NCBI GenBank assembly: GCA_025093555.1 | Contig: JAIWNF010000019.1 | Coordinates: 248,001 to 312,000 of the forward strand | DNA: 64,000 bases | Reading direction: 5' to 3' | Source: Circinella umbellata | Lineage: Eukaryota > Mucoromycota > Mucoromycetes > Mucorales > Lichtheimiaceae | Part shown: piece by piece, positions 38,595-49,309 of the stretch | How positions within the stretch are numbered: the stretch's first letter is position 1 | How the letters are laid out: each line of letters starts with the position of its first letter | Made by a program: the position numbers and the translations under genes | Notes under the pieces: model-generated | Seen by the model: only the letters and a program-made list of their open reading frames with translations | What the model was told of the DNA's origin: nothing | Database searches by the model: none

Positions 38595-40225
38595 AATAAT
38601 CATTATTTTATTGATCGAACAAGAACAACATCATCATCATTATCAGGATTCACCCATTGGGAAAGAGCAACAAAAGTGAAAAACGACATCTCATCTGATA
38701 TTTTAGATCATCAAGAAGAAAAAAACATATCTCATTCTTCTTTATCATTCTATAATGAGGGGATAAGAGAAGGAGGAGGCCATGATTGGTATACGATTCT
38801 ATTTAATACAAGTCTTGCACCTATTAAAAGAGAACATGAATGGCCTGTTGTTTTTACTTATATTATGGTGATCTTTATGGTGGCCATCATGTCGGGTGAA
38901 TTTTTAATGAATCGTGAACTTTCTGGAGAATTTTTCGAATTTGATCCATTTAACCCCATGTTAGGTCCTTCTACACAAACTTTAATTCAATCAGGTGCTC
39001 GTTATATTCCATGTATGAAATCAACGACAGCGATGCCACCGGATGAACATTATATATGTTTTAATAAACCTTATACAAGACCCGAAGATGGTGTGGCTGG
39101 TAGTAAAGATGATGATAATGAACCTGAAGAAGAAGAAGCCTTAAAATCTTTAATTAGTCCAGCATTGACACTTTCCAATCATAAAATAGCCGTACGGACG
39201 ACATGTACATTACAAGATGTATGTGGTATGGGTGGATTTTTAATGGATAAAATACCAGATCAAGGTTTTCGTTTTATTACTCCATTATTTGTTCATTCTG
39301 GATTAATTCAATTGGGTTGTAATATGATTGCTCATATCATATTGGCTTCACGATTAGAATCTGTTACCAGTAGTTTAAATTTAGCATTGGTTTTTTTTGT
39401 TTCTGGTATATTTGGTAATTTATTTGGTGCCAATTTTAGTCCAATTACTTCACGTAAGTTTTCCTTCTCTCTCTCCCCCGCCCCCAGTCTATTTTTTTTT
39501 TTTTTCAGTATATGTATTTATAAAGAAAAAAAAAATTGGTTTATATATCTATTTAGAATCTATGGGATGTAGTAGTGCAATTCTTGGTATGACAGCATGT
39601 TTATTTGTTGATCTGGTATTCTCATGGAAAAAATTGGTACAACCTATACGTCATCTTGCTAAAATTATTATTTTGACAGGTAAAGCTTTTTTTTTTTTAT
39701 AACTCTTCCCAACTTTTACGTACATTTAACTCATTCATCTCATATTAACAAAGTTATAATTACATAGTGTTCTGTTTTACACTTGGAATATTACCTGGGT
39801 ATGTATATATATATCATTTATATGTAGTTTATTTTAATTACGTAACAAAACGAACGACTTGCTTATTTAAATTATATATATTATATATTAGAGCTGATAA
39901 TTATTCTGACGTTGGTGGATTTGTTTCTGGATTACTATTAGGTATCATGGTTGTACCACCTGTATCACGTATGAATCGTAAAAAAATGATTTGTCTTTGG
40001 ATAATAAGATTAATTGCATTGGCTGGTTTAATAAGTTTATTTATTGTTATGAGTACTCGATTTTATGCAGCAGATGAACCTGATGAGGTAAATTTTTTTA
40101 AAGTATCTATTCACATATATATATAATAATAATAAACTAAATTCATCTTTATTTAGTTTTGTCCATTATGTCGATATATTTCATGTTTACCAGTTCGAGG
40201 ATTTTGTGATAGTGATGATATTTAA
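38409..40225 (+). CDS. Rhomboid-family membrane protein lacking the catalytic histidine (predicted pseudoprotease)
   Basis: Polytopic membrane protein of 487 aa. Exons 38409-39453, 39557-39679, 39768-39798, 39892-40087 and 40157-40225, all in phase. A cytosolic Ser/Gln-rich N-terminus precedes TM1 (WPVVFTYIMVIFMVAIM). A large extramembrane loop follows, then the rhomboid core. The loop-helix motif HSGLIQLGCN keeps the first His and the oxyanion Asn but has Gln where active enzymes usually have the second His. The serine motif is GCSSAILG. The catalytic-histidine helix reads ADNYSDVGGFVSG, where active relatives have DNFxHIGG, so Asp replaces His. A Cys-rich tail (CPLCRYISCLPVRGFC) resembles that of other Mucoromycota rhomboids as I recall them. 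Splicing in this stretch is unambiguous, so the substitution is real unless it is a sequencing error. Inference: a pseudoprotease that may still bind clients. Confidence 0.87.
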
Positions 40226-40677
40226 AATCTTTTTTTTTTTTTAGTAATAATCATGAAATGAAAACAAAATAAGAGAGAAGAAAAATAAAATAATTATAGA
40301 AAGAAAACTTTTTGTTGTTGTTGTCGCGACACATTATAATTCAAAAGCGATAAAGAAAAGGGAGGCAAAGAAAAGAGAAAAATAATATTTTTTTTGGGGG
40401 GGTACTTGACGTTATTCGTGTGTATGAAATGTTAGTTATATAATGTTATGACAAAAAAAAAGAGAAATAGAGAAAGAGAAATAGAGAGAGAGAAAAAAAA
40501 GAGAGATATACAAACGACAATAATAGAAAAGATAGATTTTTTTATAAGGGGGGCAAGAGGGGAGGGGAGAGGTAAGAGAGAGGGAAAAAAAAAGAAGTAC
40601 ACACAAACACACACACTTGTTTTATTCATTTTTTGAAGGTCTTTATTGGCATTTTTGTTGTTATTCTTTTTTTTTTT
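40226..40677. other. Convergent spacer between rhomboid-like gene and KH-domain gene
   Basis: Both neighbouring genes end here. The spacer is A/G-rich (GAGA tracts at 40455-40580) with T and G homopolymers, consistent with 3' UTRs. Frames at 40448-40636 and the antisense are composition artefacts. Confidence 0.6.
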
Positions 40678-42202
40678 TTACTCTTCTTCAAGAATATCTT
40701 CTTCTTGCATTGCTCCTCGAAGACGACGTTCTTTTTCATGTTCAAGTTGACCATAAAGCAAATACAAAGCACGTTCATTTGCTTCAGGAGTACCTTGAAT
40801 AGTAAACATACGTTCTCCAGATTCATCATGAGGAACCTTTGCAATAGAAATTCTTGAACCAGACAAACGACGGATTTCTGTAATCTTAGAACCACCTCGA
40901 CCTAATAACAGTAATAATAAATCCAATCAGTTTTTTTTCTTGCCACTTGTTTCAACTCTCTCTCTCAACATCCTCCAATTGAATCCATTTTTTTTCGTTT
41001 CTCCTCCTAATTTACTAAATAAAATAATACTTTACCAATGATACATCCAACCATATCGCTTGGAATGGAAATATGTTGAGTACGGACATTAGGGTTATTA
41101 AGGAAATTTTGTGAGGAGACTGAGGTACGACGATTATTAGGTTGTTGATAATCATTAGAGAAATCGGTACCATTACCAGTACGAGTAATAGAAGTACGGC
41201 GGGATTGAGATTGTTGATTATTGATATTATTGTTGTGATTGTTATTATTTTGTTGTTGATTTACAGTATCGACTTTGGTAGGATTATACAAAATGGTACC
41301 ATAAGCACGTTCCTTGTCATCAATAAGACATTGACCAATTTCCAAAATAGCCAAATGAACACCTTCTACAGTGCCTCTGACTTCAACGACACGTTCAGTA
41401 CTTTGAGGAAGTAAAGTTTTTGAAGCGATCATACGAACACCCGAAGTATCTTGAATATGCTTAATCTTGGCACCTTGACGACCAATGACAGTGCCCATTA
41501 AGTTATGGGAAATCAAAAGACGAATGGTAGCCATGACACCACCATTGTTATTATTACTAGATGAAGGAGAAATAGGGGAAGTGGGAGGTGTAGCAGGTGA
41601 AATAGGATTATCTAAAAGTGTTTGAGCAATTAAAGAATAGGCCTAAAATTCATATATAAAAAATTAAAAATCAGTGAGAAAAAATCTATATTATTATTAT
41701 TATTTTGCACGTGAGAATTTTTTTATTCTTATTACCTTAGCAACACCTTCGAGAGAACCACTAACAGTTAAAACACGATCATGAACTCCTTGGATCACCT
41801 TAGAAACACCAGCTTTGACACCAGTAGAATCACGGAGCTCCGCCACATTCTTTCCAGCTAAAAAAAAAAAAGTTTTGATAAAAAAAAAATATGTCAATTA
41901 AATCAAAAAATAGATATATTTATATATCAAAAAAAAAAAAGTATATCCCCCCTCCATAAACATACTTCTTTCATCCTCGTCCCCAGTTCTCCCACTGACT
42001 CTCATTTCTCTTTCTTACCTTTGCCAATAATAACACCAGCTTCTTTAGTTGTAACTAAAGCACGTAAAGTGAGTTGTTCATCACCCGTTGGTTCAACATC
42101 ACCATTATCAACATTTTCAGTTCCTGTTGTGGTATTTGTTGTAGTGGTTGTGGTGTTGGGATCATCGAAATGTTCAGCACTTCCGTTTGATGGTTGAGAC
42201 AT
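40678..42202 (-). CDS. Three-KH-domain RNA-binding protein (Rnc1/HEK2, PCBP/hnRNP K type)
   Basis: Predicted RNA-binding protein of 378 aa. Exons complement 42019-42202, 41736-41857, 41036-41642 and 40678-40901, in phase (1137 nt). After a Thr/Asn-rich leader there are three KH domains, each with its GxxG loop: GVIIGKAGKNVAEL near residue 60 (split by intron 1), GTVIGRQGAKIKHI near residue 155 and GCIIGRGGSKITEI near residue 305 (split by intron 3). An Asn/Gln-rich linker lies between KH2 and KH3. The protein ends in an acidic tail. Domain number and order match fission yeast Rnc1 and yeast Hek2/Pbp2, which bind C-rich mRNA elements and control stability and localisation. Placing introns inside the KH1 and KH3 GxxG loops is notable. 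An ACGCGT box lies at 42532-42537 in its promoter. Confidence 0.9.
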
Positions 42203-45200
42203 GATCTATTAAAAAAAAAGAAAGATTATTTAGTTTATTGTTTTATTCGAGTATTTTTTTCTTTCCCCAGTTTTTATATATATCTTACATGGAATAAAAA
42301 GGTTATAAACTATAAGATGTTAAACGCAGTAATAAACGTATATAATAAAAAGAAAGTTTTGTTAGTTTTTTTTCACGTATTAAAACATTTTTTTTTTTTT
42401 CGCTCCAAAAATAATATATTTACGTGTTAAGAGAGAGTTGGAGGGGGGGTCGTGTATTAAATGACTTGAGAAGAAATAAGAAGAAAAAAAGAAGAGAAAA
42501 AAGACACGGAAACCTAGTGTGGAGGAGAGAGACGCGTGAAATGTGACAGAAAAAAAAAGAGGATGAAAGACGAAAAATGTCAAAATAAAAAAAAAAGGGT
42601 CTTTTTTTTTTTTTTGGTTGGTTGGTGAAGAAGAGAAAAATAATGAGACGCGAACTTTTTTTTCAACTATACTCCCCCACCCACCCACCCCCCCTCCCCT
42701 TTTTTTTTTTTGTCCTGTGTAATAATAATTGTATCCCTTTTTTTTCAGTGTGAACGGTCACAGAACAATTTTTTTTTTAATTGCAAAATAACACCGAAAG
42801 GTTCTAAACCCAAAAACCTATCAAAAAATAAACTTTTTTTTTCCGTCTCCTTTTTAATTAGATAGAAACATTTTGATTATATCAACGTTTGATTTTTTAA
42901 ATAGGAAATGGACATAGTGTCACATTCTCGATCGTTGAAACCATTCACATCACAGTATCAACTTTCTATCATAATTCGTGATGCGGATTAAAAACATGAT
43001 CCAAGAGCTACTGTAAATTATTCCTGTAACATAGATGTAGAGAAGCAGTCTAGATTTCATATAATGAGTATTATCTGGTTGTCCTGTACAGCATGTCAAC
43101 GAGTACCAATACTTATTAAAATTATTAGAATTATTTTATATCACATACTATTCATCAAACATATTTTCTTTTTCTACAGATATGCCTCAAGCTAATGATG
43201 TGTAGAAAGGTGAGTTTATTGCAAGTTGTCTATAAAACTTAAAATATAACAAAAATTAGAATATATAGTCAAAGCTAATTTTTTTAAAGAGATCATTCGT
43301 GAAAAATGATATCGCATAACATTGAAGTATTTTTTTTAGTATTGTGTTTCGAGCTGTGTTATAATAATGTTGAACAGCGTGCTGATGAAAAGAAAAATTA
43401 TTATTGTTGTAACGTACTTCCACTGACTGTTAATTTTATTAGCACCATCATTACTAGCTGTGAATAGTTGTTTTTCGTTCAAGTTCTGGATGATATAATT
43501 TGCTATTCGATATTATCTATCTCACTTTTAAGCTCGATAAAAAGAAGAATTTACAGTGTTGAAATATGAATTCGAATCATCTCTCTTGTGATCCTATGTA
43601 TATTTTTGGGGAATGACTACAGGCGTACGTACCAAAAACTCTAGCAGGGGTGCGCCAATTTTGAACCAGTATCATAAAATACCATAGCATTATCCTTTTC
43701 CTCTAGTTTATTTATGCTTGTTCTTTTTCAGCTTTACTACACGAATCATGTCCTATTTAAACTGGATTTTCCTGAACAATATATCGACTTCAAATAAAAG
43801 ATTTATGAACAAAAAATATGAAAGTCTATTGAAATATATAAGCTATACGTATTGTATTTGTATTTATTAATCCAATGGATCTATTTATAGTAAGCATATT
43901 ACTTCCTATCTTAGTAAAGGATCATATACGGTACATTTTTTATTCTTGAATGCTTCGGTACGTACGTAATAACATTTGGAATTTAATATGTAATGGAAAT
44001 ATTGGACATATACTTAAATAGTATTACGTAGATGTTGTATATAAGAACATTAGACTTGCTCTTACGAGAAGCCATATGAATGGGTCTGCACCCCGTCATT
44101 CTCAAGTTGGTGTAATATGAGTTCATTCTAAAACAAAGAAACACATTTGAAAAACTATTTCGCTCTCTGTCATACAAAATGTTACTTGTATCTGAGGCTC
44201 ATGTGATCGGCTCATTCAACAAGATTACAACAATAATTCATATGAGAATACAATAGAAGACTTGTTTAAGAAGTCGGAATTTCTGCTCTACGTATCATAG
44301 AGTCTATATCATTAGCTACAAGACAAAAGATTATGACTTCAAAAGAAAATTCTATAAAGCTGTTTTTTATTCATATATATTTAATATGTTAATTTAGTTT
44401 TTTTTTATATCTAAATTTTGTATTTCGTTAATGCTATGACTCGATTCTTTTCTTTCTTCCTATCTATATGGAGCTTTCTTACCTACGTAGTAATCTGCAT
44501 TATACGTACAAATCATTTCTTTATCTTATAATAATCTTTTTTTTTTCAGCCGCTATTATAATGTCATTCAACATTTTAGATTATAATTTTTTTCTTTTTT
44601 TATGCCACAAACATAGTCCATTATCATAAATATATGCTGACGTTTAGTACCCCTTTTGGCTCTACGTATGCTATATTGTTTTACCTCTTCTTTATTGGCT
44701 CCTTTCTTTGTAAACAGTTAAAATGTTTTTTTCTTTTACATTAGCGCTCTTCTGGTATTTTTTTTCAGCAATTTTTGAGTATATTTTATAATATAAATAA
44801 AAAAGTAGCTATAGTGTTCTTGCAATTGACAAAAGATAATAAACGTACGGTCAATGTTTATTATTGAGATTATGAATATTCTAGATAAGTGAAGACGGAG
44901 GATAGACGAAGGGTGGGTCATGCTACTAATATTCTACATAATTCAAAATTAGTGGCACGCTTGTGTAGGTATGATAGTCATTCGCAAAATAAAACTTGCA
45001 AATATTATTACTGGTGCGTATCCCTAAAACAACCCCCCTTCAAAATGTCAATATAATGAGAACTGGAATACATCATGCGTATGAGAATGCTTGTAAACAC
45101 TAACTATATCTACAAACGAAAATATATTCTTGCTAAAAGTCTGGATGAAAATACATCCGATCTATCGTTAAAATGGAGTCATGTCTATCTTGGATAAATT

Positions 45201-45863
45201 GTGATCTACTACTGTTGATATTGTTCTGGATTACGTGTTTAAAAATTGTACGTAGAGAAAAAAAATCTTAGAGTTGCCAAAGGAAATGGGAAATAGATCA
45301 CAGTTTCTCTTACTAATGGAAGTCTGATGAATTGACCTGTACCTCTAGGTGTATGGTCCCTCCGTTGCGATACTTTAACTTAGAATTATATAAGAGTAAA
45401 AGAATATTTGGAAGTTAGGTAAATGAACCTTCTCCAAAGGAAGCAAAGTAAGCTAGTAGTGTAGTAGTGTAGTAACGGCAGGTAGAATTAGACGACTGCA
45501 TAACAGCTAGTGATATTCTACAAAAAAATAAAACCCAATGATTTCAGGGGTAATTATGATAATGCACATTGAAATAAATCATAGCGGACATAGTGTTACC
45601 CAGAGCTGAATATTGTTGTTACAGTTCTACGTGTTAACATAGTACTGGGGGTAAAACAAAAGCTAGTAGGAATAGCTTGGATTAACGTTACAAAATAAAA
45701 GATAATCCAATCCCGTAAAATACTTGTTAGCTCCTGCATTCTTATTATTTCTTCTAGTGGATAAAAATATATATATATGAACACGGATGACTTTATAAAA
45801 TAAAAAAGAATTTCTACGATCAATTCAACTACATCTTTCTCCATTCAGCAATAAAACATCATC
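42203..45863. other. Promoter of the KH gene, then transition to gene-poor AT-rich DNA
   Basis: The first ~700 bp are the KH-gene promoter: homopolymers, an ACGCGT at 42532-42537 and a C-rich tract near 42675-42700. From about 42.9 kb base composition is smoother, homopolymer tracts become fewer, and no coding frame is supported. A short minus-strand fragment at about 44050-44130 follows a splice-acceptor-like TTTTAG and reads about 20 codons before a stop; I cannot assign it. TACGTA words are frequent. Confidence 0.5.
45794..45800 (+). promoter_or_regulatory. TATA box of the cysteine-rich peptide gene
   Basis: TATAAAA lies 70 bp upstream of the ATG at 45864, followed by a short A-rich leader ending in ACATCATC before the start. 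Position and sequence fit a canonical TATA element. Confidence 0.5.
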
Positions 45864-46252
45864 ATGAAGTATTCTACTACTACTATTTTATTTGCCTGTC
45901 TTTTGGTCCTTTCCGCATCATACTCTGGTATTGCTCAACAACAATCAACGTCGAACGGTGAGCCTTCTGATAGTACTACTGATAGTTCCGGAAACGAGGG
46001 TAAGCTACAAAATAGAGGAGTAGAGTTAGCGGGGGGGGGGGGTTATAATGGTAGAGATAATGATTATAAAAGCTGTCGAGCAAGTCTATTATTTTTGAGT
46101 GATGTTATTAATTAATTTTTATATTACGCACTAAAGCTTCAAGCTTGTGTATAGGTGTAGTATGTACCAATCTTTGTATACAAGTATTTCTTAACAGACC
46201 ATGTGTTGGTAATTGTATTAATAATAGAGAATGTCAATGTACTTGTCAATAA
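45864..46252 (+). CDS. Small secreted cysteine-rich peptide precursor (unknown family)
   Basis: Two exons, 45864-45999 and 46155-46252, joined through a GTAAGC..GTATAG intron of 155 nt, giving 234 nt and 77 aa. Residues 1-24 are a clear signal peptide (K2, then a hydrophobic core TILFACLLVLSASY, cleavage likely after GIA). Residues 25-46 are a polar Ser/Thr/Gln/Asp propeptide without Cys. Residues 49-76 hold seven cysteines spaced C-x3-C-x8-C-x3-C-x5-C-x-C-x-C, with CVGNC and CQC inside. The unspliced frame runs to 46115 and has only one extra Cys, in intron-derived Gly-rich sequence, so the spliced model is preferred. CxxxC plus CxC recalls cysteine-stabilised folds of small secreted peptides such as defensin-like proteins, but spacing does not match one family I can name, and seven is an odd number. 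A mature role, antimicrobial or otherwise, is not shown. Confidence 0.7.
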
Positions 46253-48013
46253 TTAGTTAGTTTATGCTGTTACATACCCTTCTCTTCTCTCTTAAATATT
46301 CTTACTTGTGACATCTCATTACTCTTGTTATTATTATTTATCTTTGCATACGTAAATAAATACCAGAAGTCTTTTAATATTAATATTTTTTTACCTCTAT
46401 CCAATAATACTTTTCCTTATTCGTACCATTGATTCGCTTTTACCTGGAACAAGATTCAACTTTACCTGAATCTGGACACGTTTTCACCCATTATTAGGCT
46501 CATTTTTATCTAAGCTCGGATTCAAATTGAGGGCAACCCCAGCGGCGGTGCTAAAATACACTTTTTGTAAAGTAGAACCCGCAATGTATCTCCAGCAGTG
46601 GTTGTAAAGGGGGTGGCAAAATGAATGGGTTGCAAAAAAAAAAAAAAAACTAACAATCGTCCGCAAACCACACATAGGGGATGCAAAAAAAAAAAATTCC
46701 CCATCTTTTACTTAATTTTTTTTTCAGCTCCTCCAAATAGCAACTCGCTGATGGAGAAAAATCACCAGGGTTGCTAAAACGAATGCATTTGGAATCTAAA
46801 AATAAAACAGTAATACCTCAGATAATCAAATACTTAGTATAAAAATGATAGTTTCTTCCTTTCATACAAAATAACAATTAGTTTGCTCTTTCTTCATTTT
46901 TAATTTAAATAAACTCTTTTCTAGACTATTTGATCGGGTTGAATTTGCTGGTTAAAAAAACTGCCCGTTATTACTTATTTTTCTTTTTGTTGAAAAGATG
47001 AATACAAAACAAATTAATAATAAAGCAAAATCTTTTATATAGTTATTAATAGCCACATATATTATTGAATGTTTACAATACATTATGTTTATTTTTCATT
47101 ATTATTTTATTCCAAATACTAACAGAATTATTCGTTGTACAAATTATAAATGATATCCATTACTTAAAACCGAAATGTGTCGGTTATTGATACAGTAGAT
47201 CGTAAGTTACAAAATAAGGGAGTGGAGCTAACGTTTTCTTATATGCATATTAGAATAAAAAGGAATGAATACTCACAGATTTCAATGCAAAAATGATAAA
47301 TGACAATCATTGTCTTAAAACCCAGTGTGTTAATTATTAATAGTCAGTAAGTAGTAGAGTTCATGTTCTTATACAGTAGTGGCTCGAGAAGGAACAAATA
47401 CTGACTACAGTAAGTTTTCGTTGAACCGGTACTCAATATGTGTGAGAATTTGTACCGGCTTAACTTTTTAGATTCGGCTAGTAAATACAGAATATACATT
47501 GAGATGAATATGGTAAAAAAGATGATGACAGTTCATATAGTGTAACTAGCTGCTTACTACGTACAGCTTTACTACTGTGAGTTATTCTTTTTGCGATAAA
47601 AGTGAACATAATCATGAAATAGAAAAAATGAACCAGAGATTGGATTTTAATACTAAAGTGTTTGTATTAAAATAGAGAATGGTTAGCAGTTGAACAAATG
47701 TGCAGAGATGAGTTGCATCAGCGAGATAATTACATATTTAACAGTAACTGACAGGTACAATAAGTTGAGGAAGAAGCAAATGATGGAGAAGAAAAAAGCA
47801 TCCGTGTGAATTTGGCAAAAGAGATACTGTTATCAAAAATTTGTTGGCGAACTTTCCCTTAACGACAAGAAGGAATTGGATATTTTTATTTGCTGCGCAA
47901 ACGAACTAATTACTTAGAAACAAAGTAAAAGGCTGCCATGACGTTCAAGCAGCCTGCACTACTAATTTTACCAATCAGAAGAATATAATTATACAGAATA
48001 AATAAATAAACTA
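46253..48013. other. Gene-poor stretch with decayed partial copies of the peptide gene
   Basis: No intact gene seen. It contains a poly-A-rich block at 46625-46695 flanked by GC-richer DNA with GGTTGC words, possibly an old insertion. Two mutually similar degenerate segments (about 47150-47250 and 47285-47375) resemble the exon/intron-start of the cysteine-rich peptide gene. Confidence 0.45.
47150..47375 (+). pseudogene. Decayed duplicate segments related to the cysteine-rich peptide gene
   Basis: 47202-47232 matches 46000-46030 (first bases of the peptide-gene intron) at 25 of 31 positions, and all six differences are transitions. Upstream, the block CTTAAAACC..TGTGT..GGTTATTGA resembles the exon-2 stretch CTTAACAGACCATGTGTTGG. 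A second, shorter version occurs about 140 bp downstream with the same order (CTTAAAACC, TGTGTTAATTATT, GTAAG, GTAGAG). Both carry stops. The link to the peptide gene is by eye and tentative. Confidence 0.4.
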
Positions 48014-48047
48014 TGTTGCATTCCATCTTAAATAGCCAAAAAGTCTT
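48014..48047 (+). repeat. Left terminal inverted repeat
   Basis: Inverted match to 48888-48921. The core GCATTCCATCTTAAATAGCC is identical in both ends. Confidence 0.85.
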
Positions 48048-48887
48048 GATGTTTCATTTTTAGGACTTTAAACCACGCTTTATTATTTAATTGAAAAAAA
48101 AATAACTATCATATATGCCGATTCTTCTATGTGATGTGTACTTTCTTGATAAAATCACATGTACCTTCTGATCTGCTTTGTGCTAATGTAAAGTCTAGCT
48201 ATACATGCCAATAGCTTTAACATTACTCATGTTCAAATTCTTCTTTAAAGATTTATATATCCAGTATCATATATACTCACAATTCATTCTAGCAGATCCC
48301 CAGTATCACTCAATCCAATTGCACACGCAGTGGGATTTAGAATACATTACAGTTAAATGACCACTATTTTCGATTTCTTCTTATCCTACATTTTTTGTTC
48401 TCTGAAGCCATACTAAGAACCTTAAGAGATGTTACACACAATGAAGATAATAATTCGTTGAATCCATTTTACAATTGCCATCCAATTTTTTTTTCTTACA
48501 TTATATGGTGCATTTTCAAACTATAAGTTATGTTCTTCTAAAATATGTTTGATACCTCTGACAGATTTCATCTTTGAGTTTTTCAAAGTAACATACATCT
48601 TCTGCACCCATCCTTCATTATTATTATTCTGATAAATTCGTCTGTATCATACACTATTTCAATTACTCTGTTCATCTCACGCCATAGTTGAATGTTTCAA
48701 AATCTTTTCTTCTCTGCTTAAGTGAACCACAAGCTCTAAACTTAGAAAGCCTAAGGGTTTTTACTTTCTTTATTAAAATTGAAAAAGTAAACTATGATTT
48801 TTGTTCTTTCGATGTCAAAAAGCACGGTTCTTGGATTACATTGTTAAAATACAAGTACATTAAAAATCCTTAGGCATTTAAGAAATC

Positions 48888-48921
48888 AAAATTTTTTGGC
48901 TATTTAAGATGGAATGCACCA
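48888..48921 (-). repeat. Right terminal inverted repeat
   Basis: Reverse complement of the left repeat at 48014-48047 with three or four mismatches outside the common core. Confidence 0.85.
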
Positions 48922-48934
48922 TATTATTATAAAT

Positions 48935-49075
48935 CCGGTAAATATCTGGAAAAGGGCATCGGATGCCGTTTTATCGAATCACCGGTATTTTACATAGTAT
49001 ATAAAATATATTTGAGAGATACTACCGGATTAACGAAATACCGGTTTAACGAGTGCCCGTTTAACGAAAAATAGT
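48935..49075. mobile_element. MITE-like fragment with 16-bp TAACGA repeats (pogo-type end)
   Basis: Three adjacent 16-bp units at 49024-49071 (ACCGGATTAACGAAAT, ACCGGTTTAACGAGTG, CCCGTTTAACGAAAAA). An inverted counterpart with ACCGGTATTT lies at 48981-48990, and a related GGGCATCGGATGCCG sequence at 48956. Tandem CGTTAAACC words near the tip are typical of pogo/Fot1-type inverted repeats. It starts just 14 bp after the Tc1-like element, suggesting nested or adjacent insertions. Confidence 0.5.
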
Positions 49076-49309
49076 ACTTCTTTGATCCATCTTTATTCCT
49101 TGTATTTCTATCTTTGTCCTGCATTTTGTCAATAACACGTTTCTTTTCTTTTTGAAGATTCCCATCTGATCCTTGAATTATCTAGCTTGATGCAACTCGT
49201 TTTGACGATGATTCGTGAGCTTTTCTCCTGTCAATGCACTTATTGATATCTTTGGTCATGTGAACAATGATTTTCTAAAACAGACCTTAATTAGTCTTTT
49301 TGCTTATAC

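Larger units (their letters stand above)
48014..48921 (-). mobile_element. Decayed Tc1/mariner-like DNA transposon with terminal inverted repeats
   Basis: A 908-bp element bounded by inverted repeats: left TGTTGCATTCCATCTTAAAT at 48014 continuing through TAGCCAAAAA, right its complement ending at 48921. About 34 bp match with three or four mismatches. Each end is flanked by TA (48012-48013 and 48922-48923), the target duplication of Tc1/mariner elements. On the minus strand inside are transposase relics in the right order: about 48610-48525 reads KNSKMKSVRGIKHILEEHNL, about 48342-48306 reads SHCVCNWIE then stop then YWG (matching the DDE_3-type LNPIE.W region), and about 48152-48119 reads KYTSHRRI, similar to the C-terminus of Mucoromycota transposases. 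Stops and frameshifts break the frame throughout, so it is not autonomous. Confidence 0.8.

Noticed and set aside
40448..40636. Open frame rich in Glu/Arg/Lys between two convergent genes
   Set aside because: Pure GAGA repeat translation; lies in the 3' UTRs.
43983..44177. 64-codon minus-strand frame
   Set aside because: No recognisable family; only a short part after an acceptor-like site looks protein-like.
46016..46115. Unspliced continuation of the cysteine-rich peptide frame
   Set aside because: Gly run and loss of the Cys-rich end; the intron has good borders and its removal gives a complete frame.
46484..46704. Two overlapping minus-strand frames with Phe runs
   Set aside because: Depend on poly-A tracts at 46635-46695; possibly part of an old insertion, but no protein family is visible.
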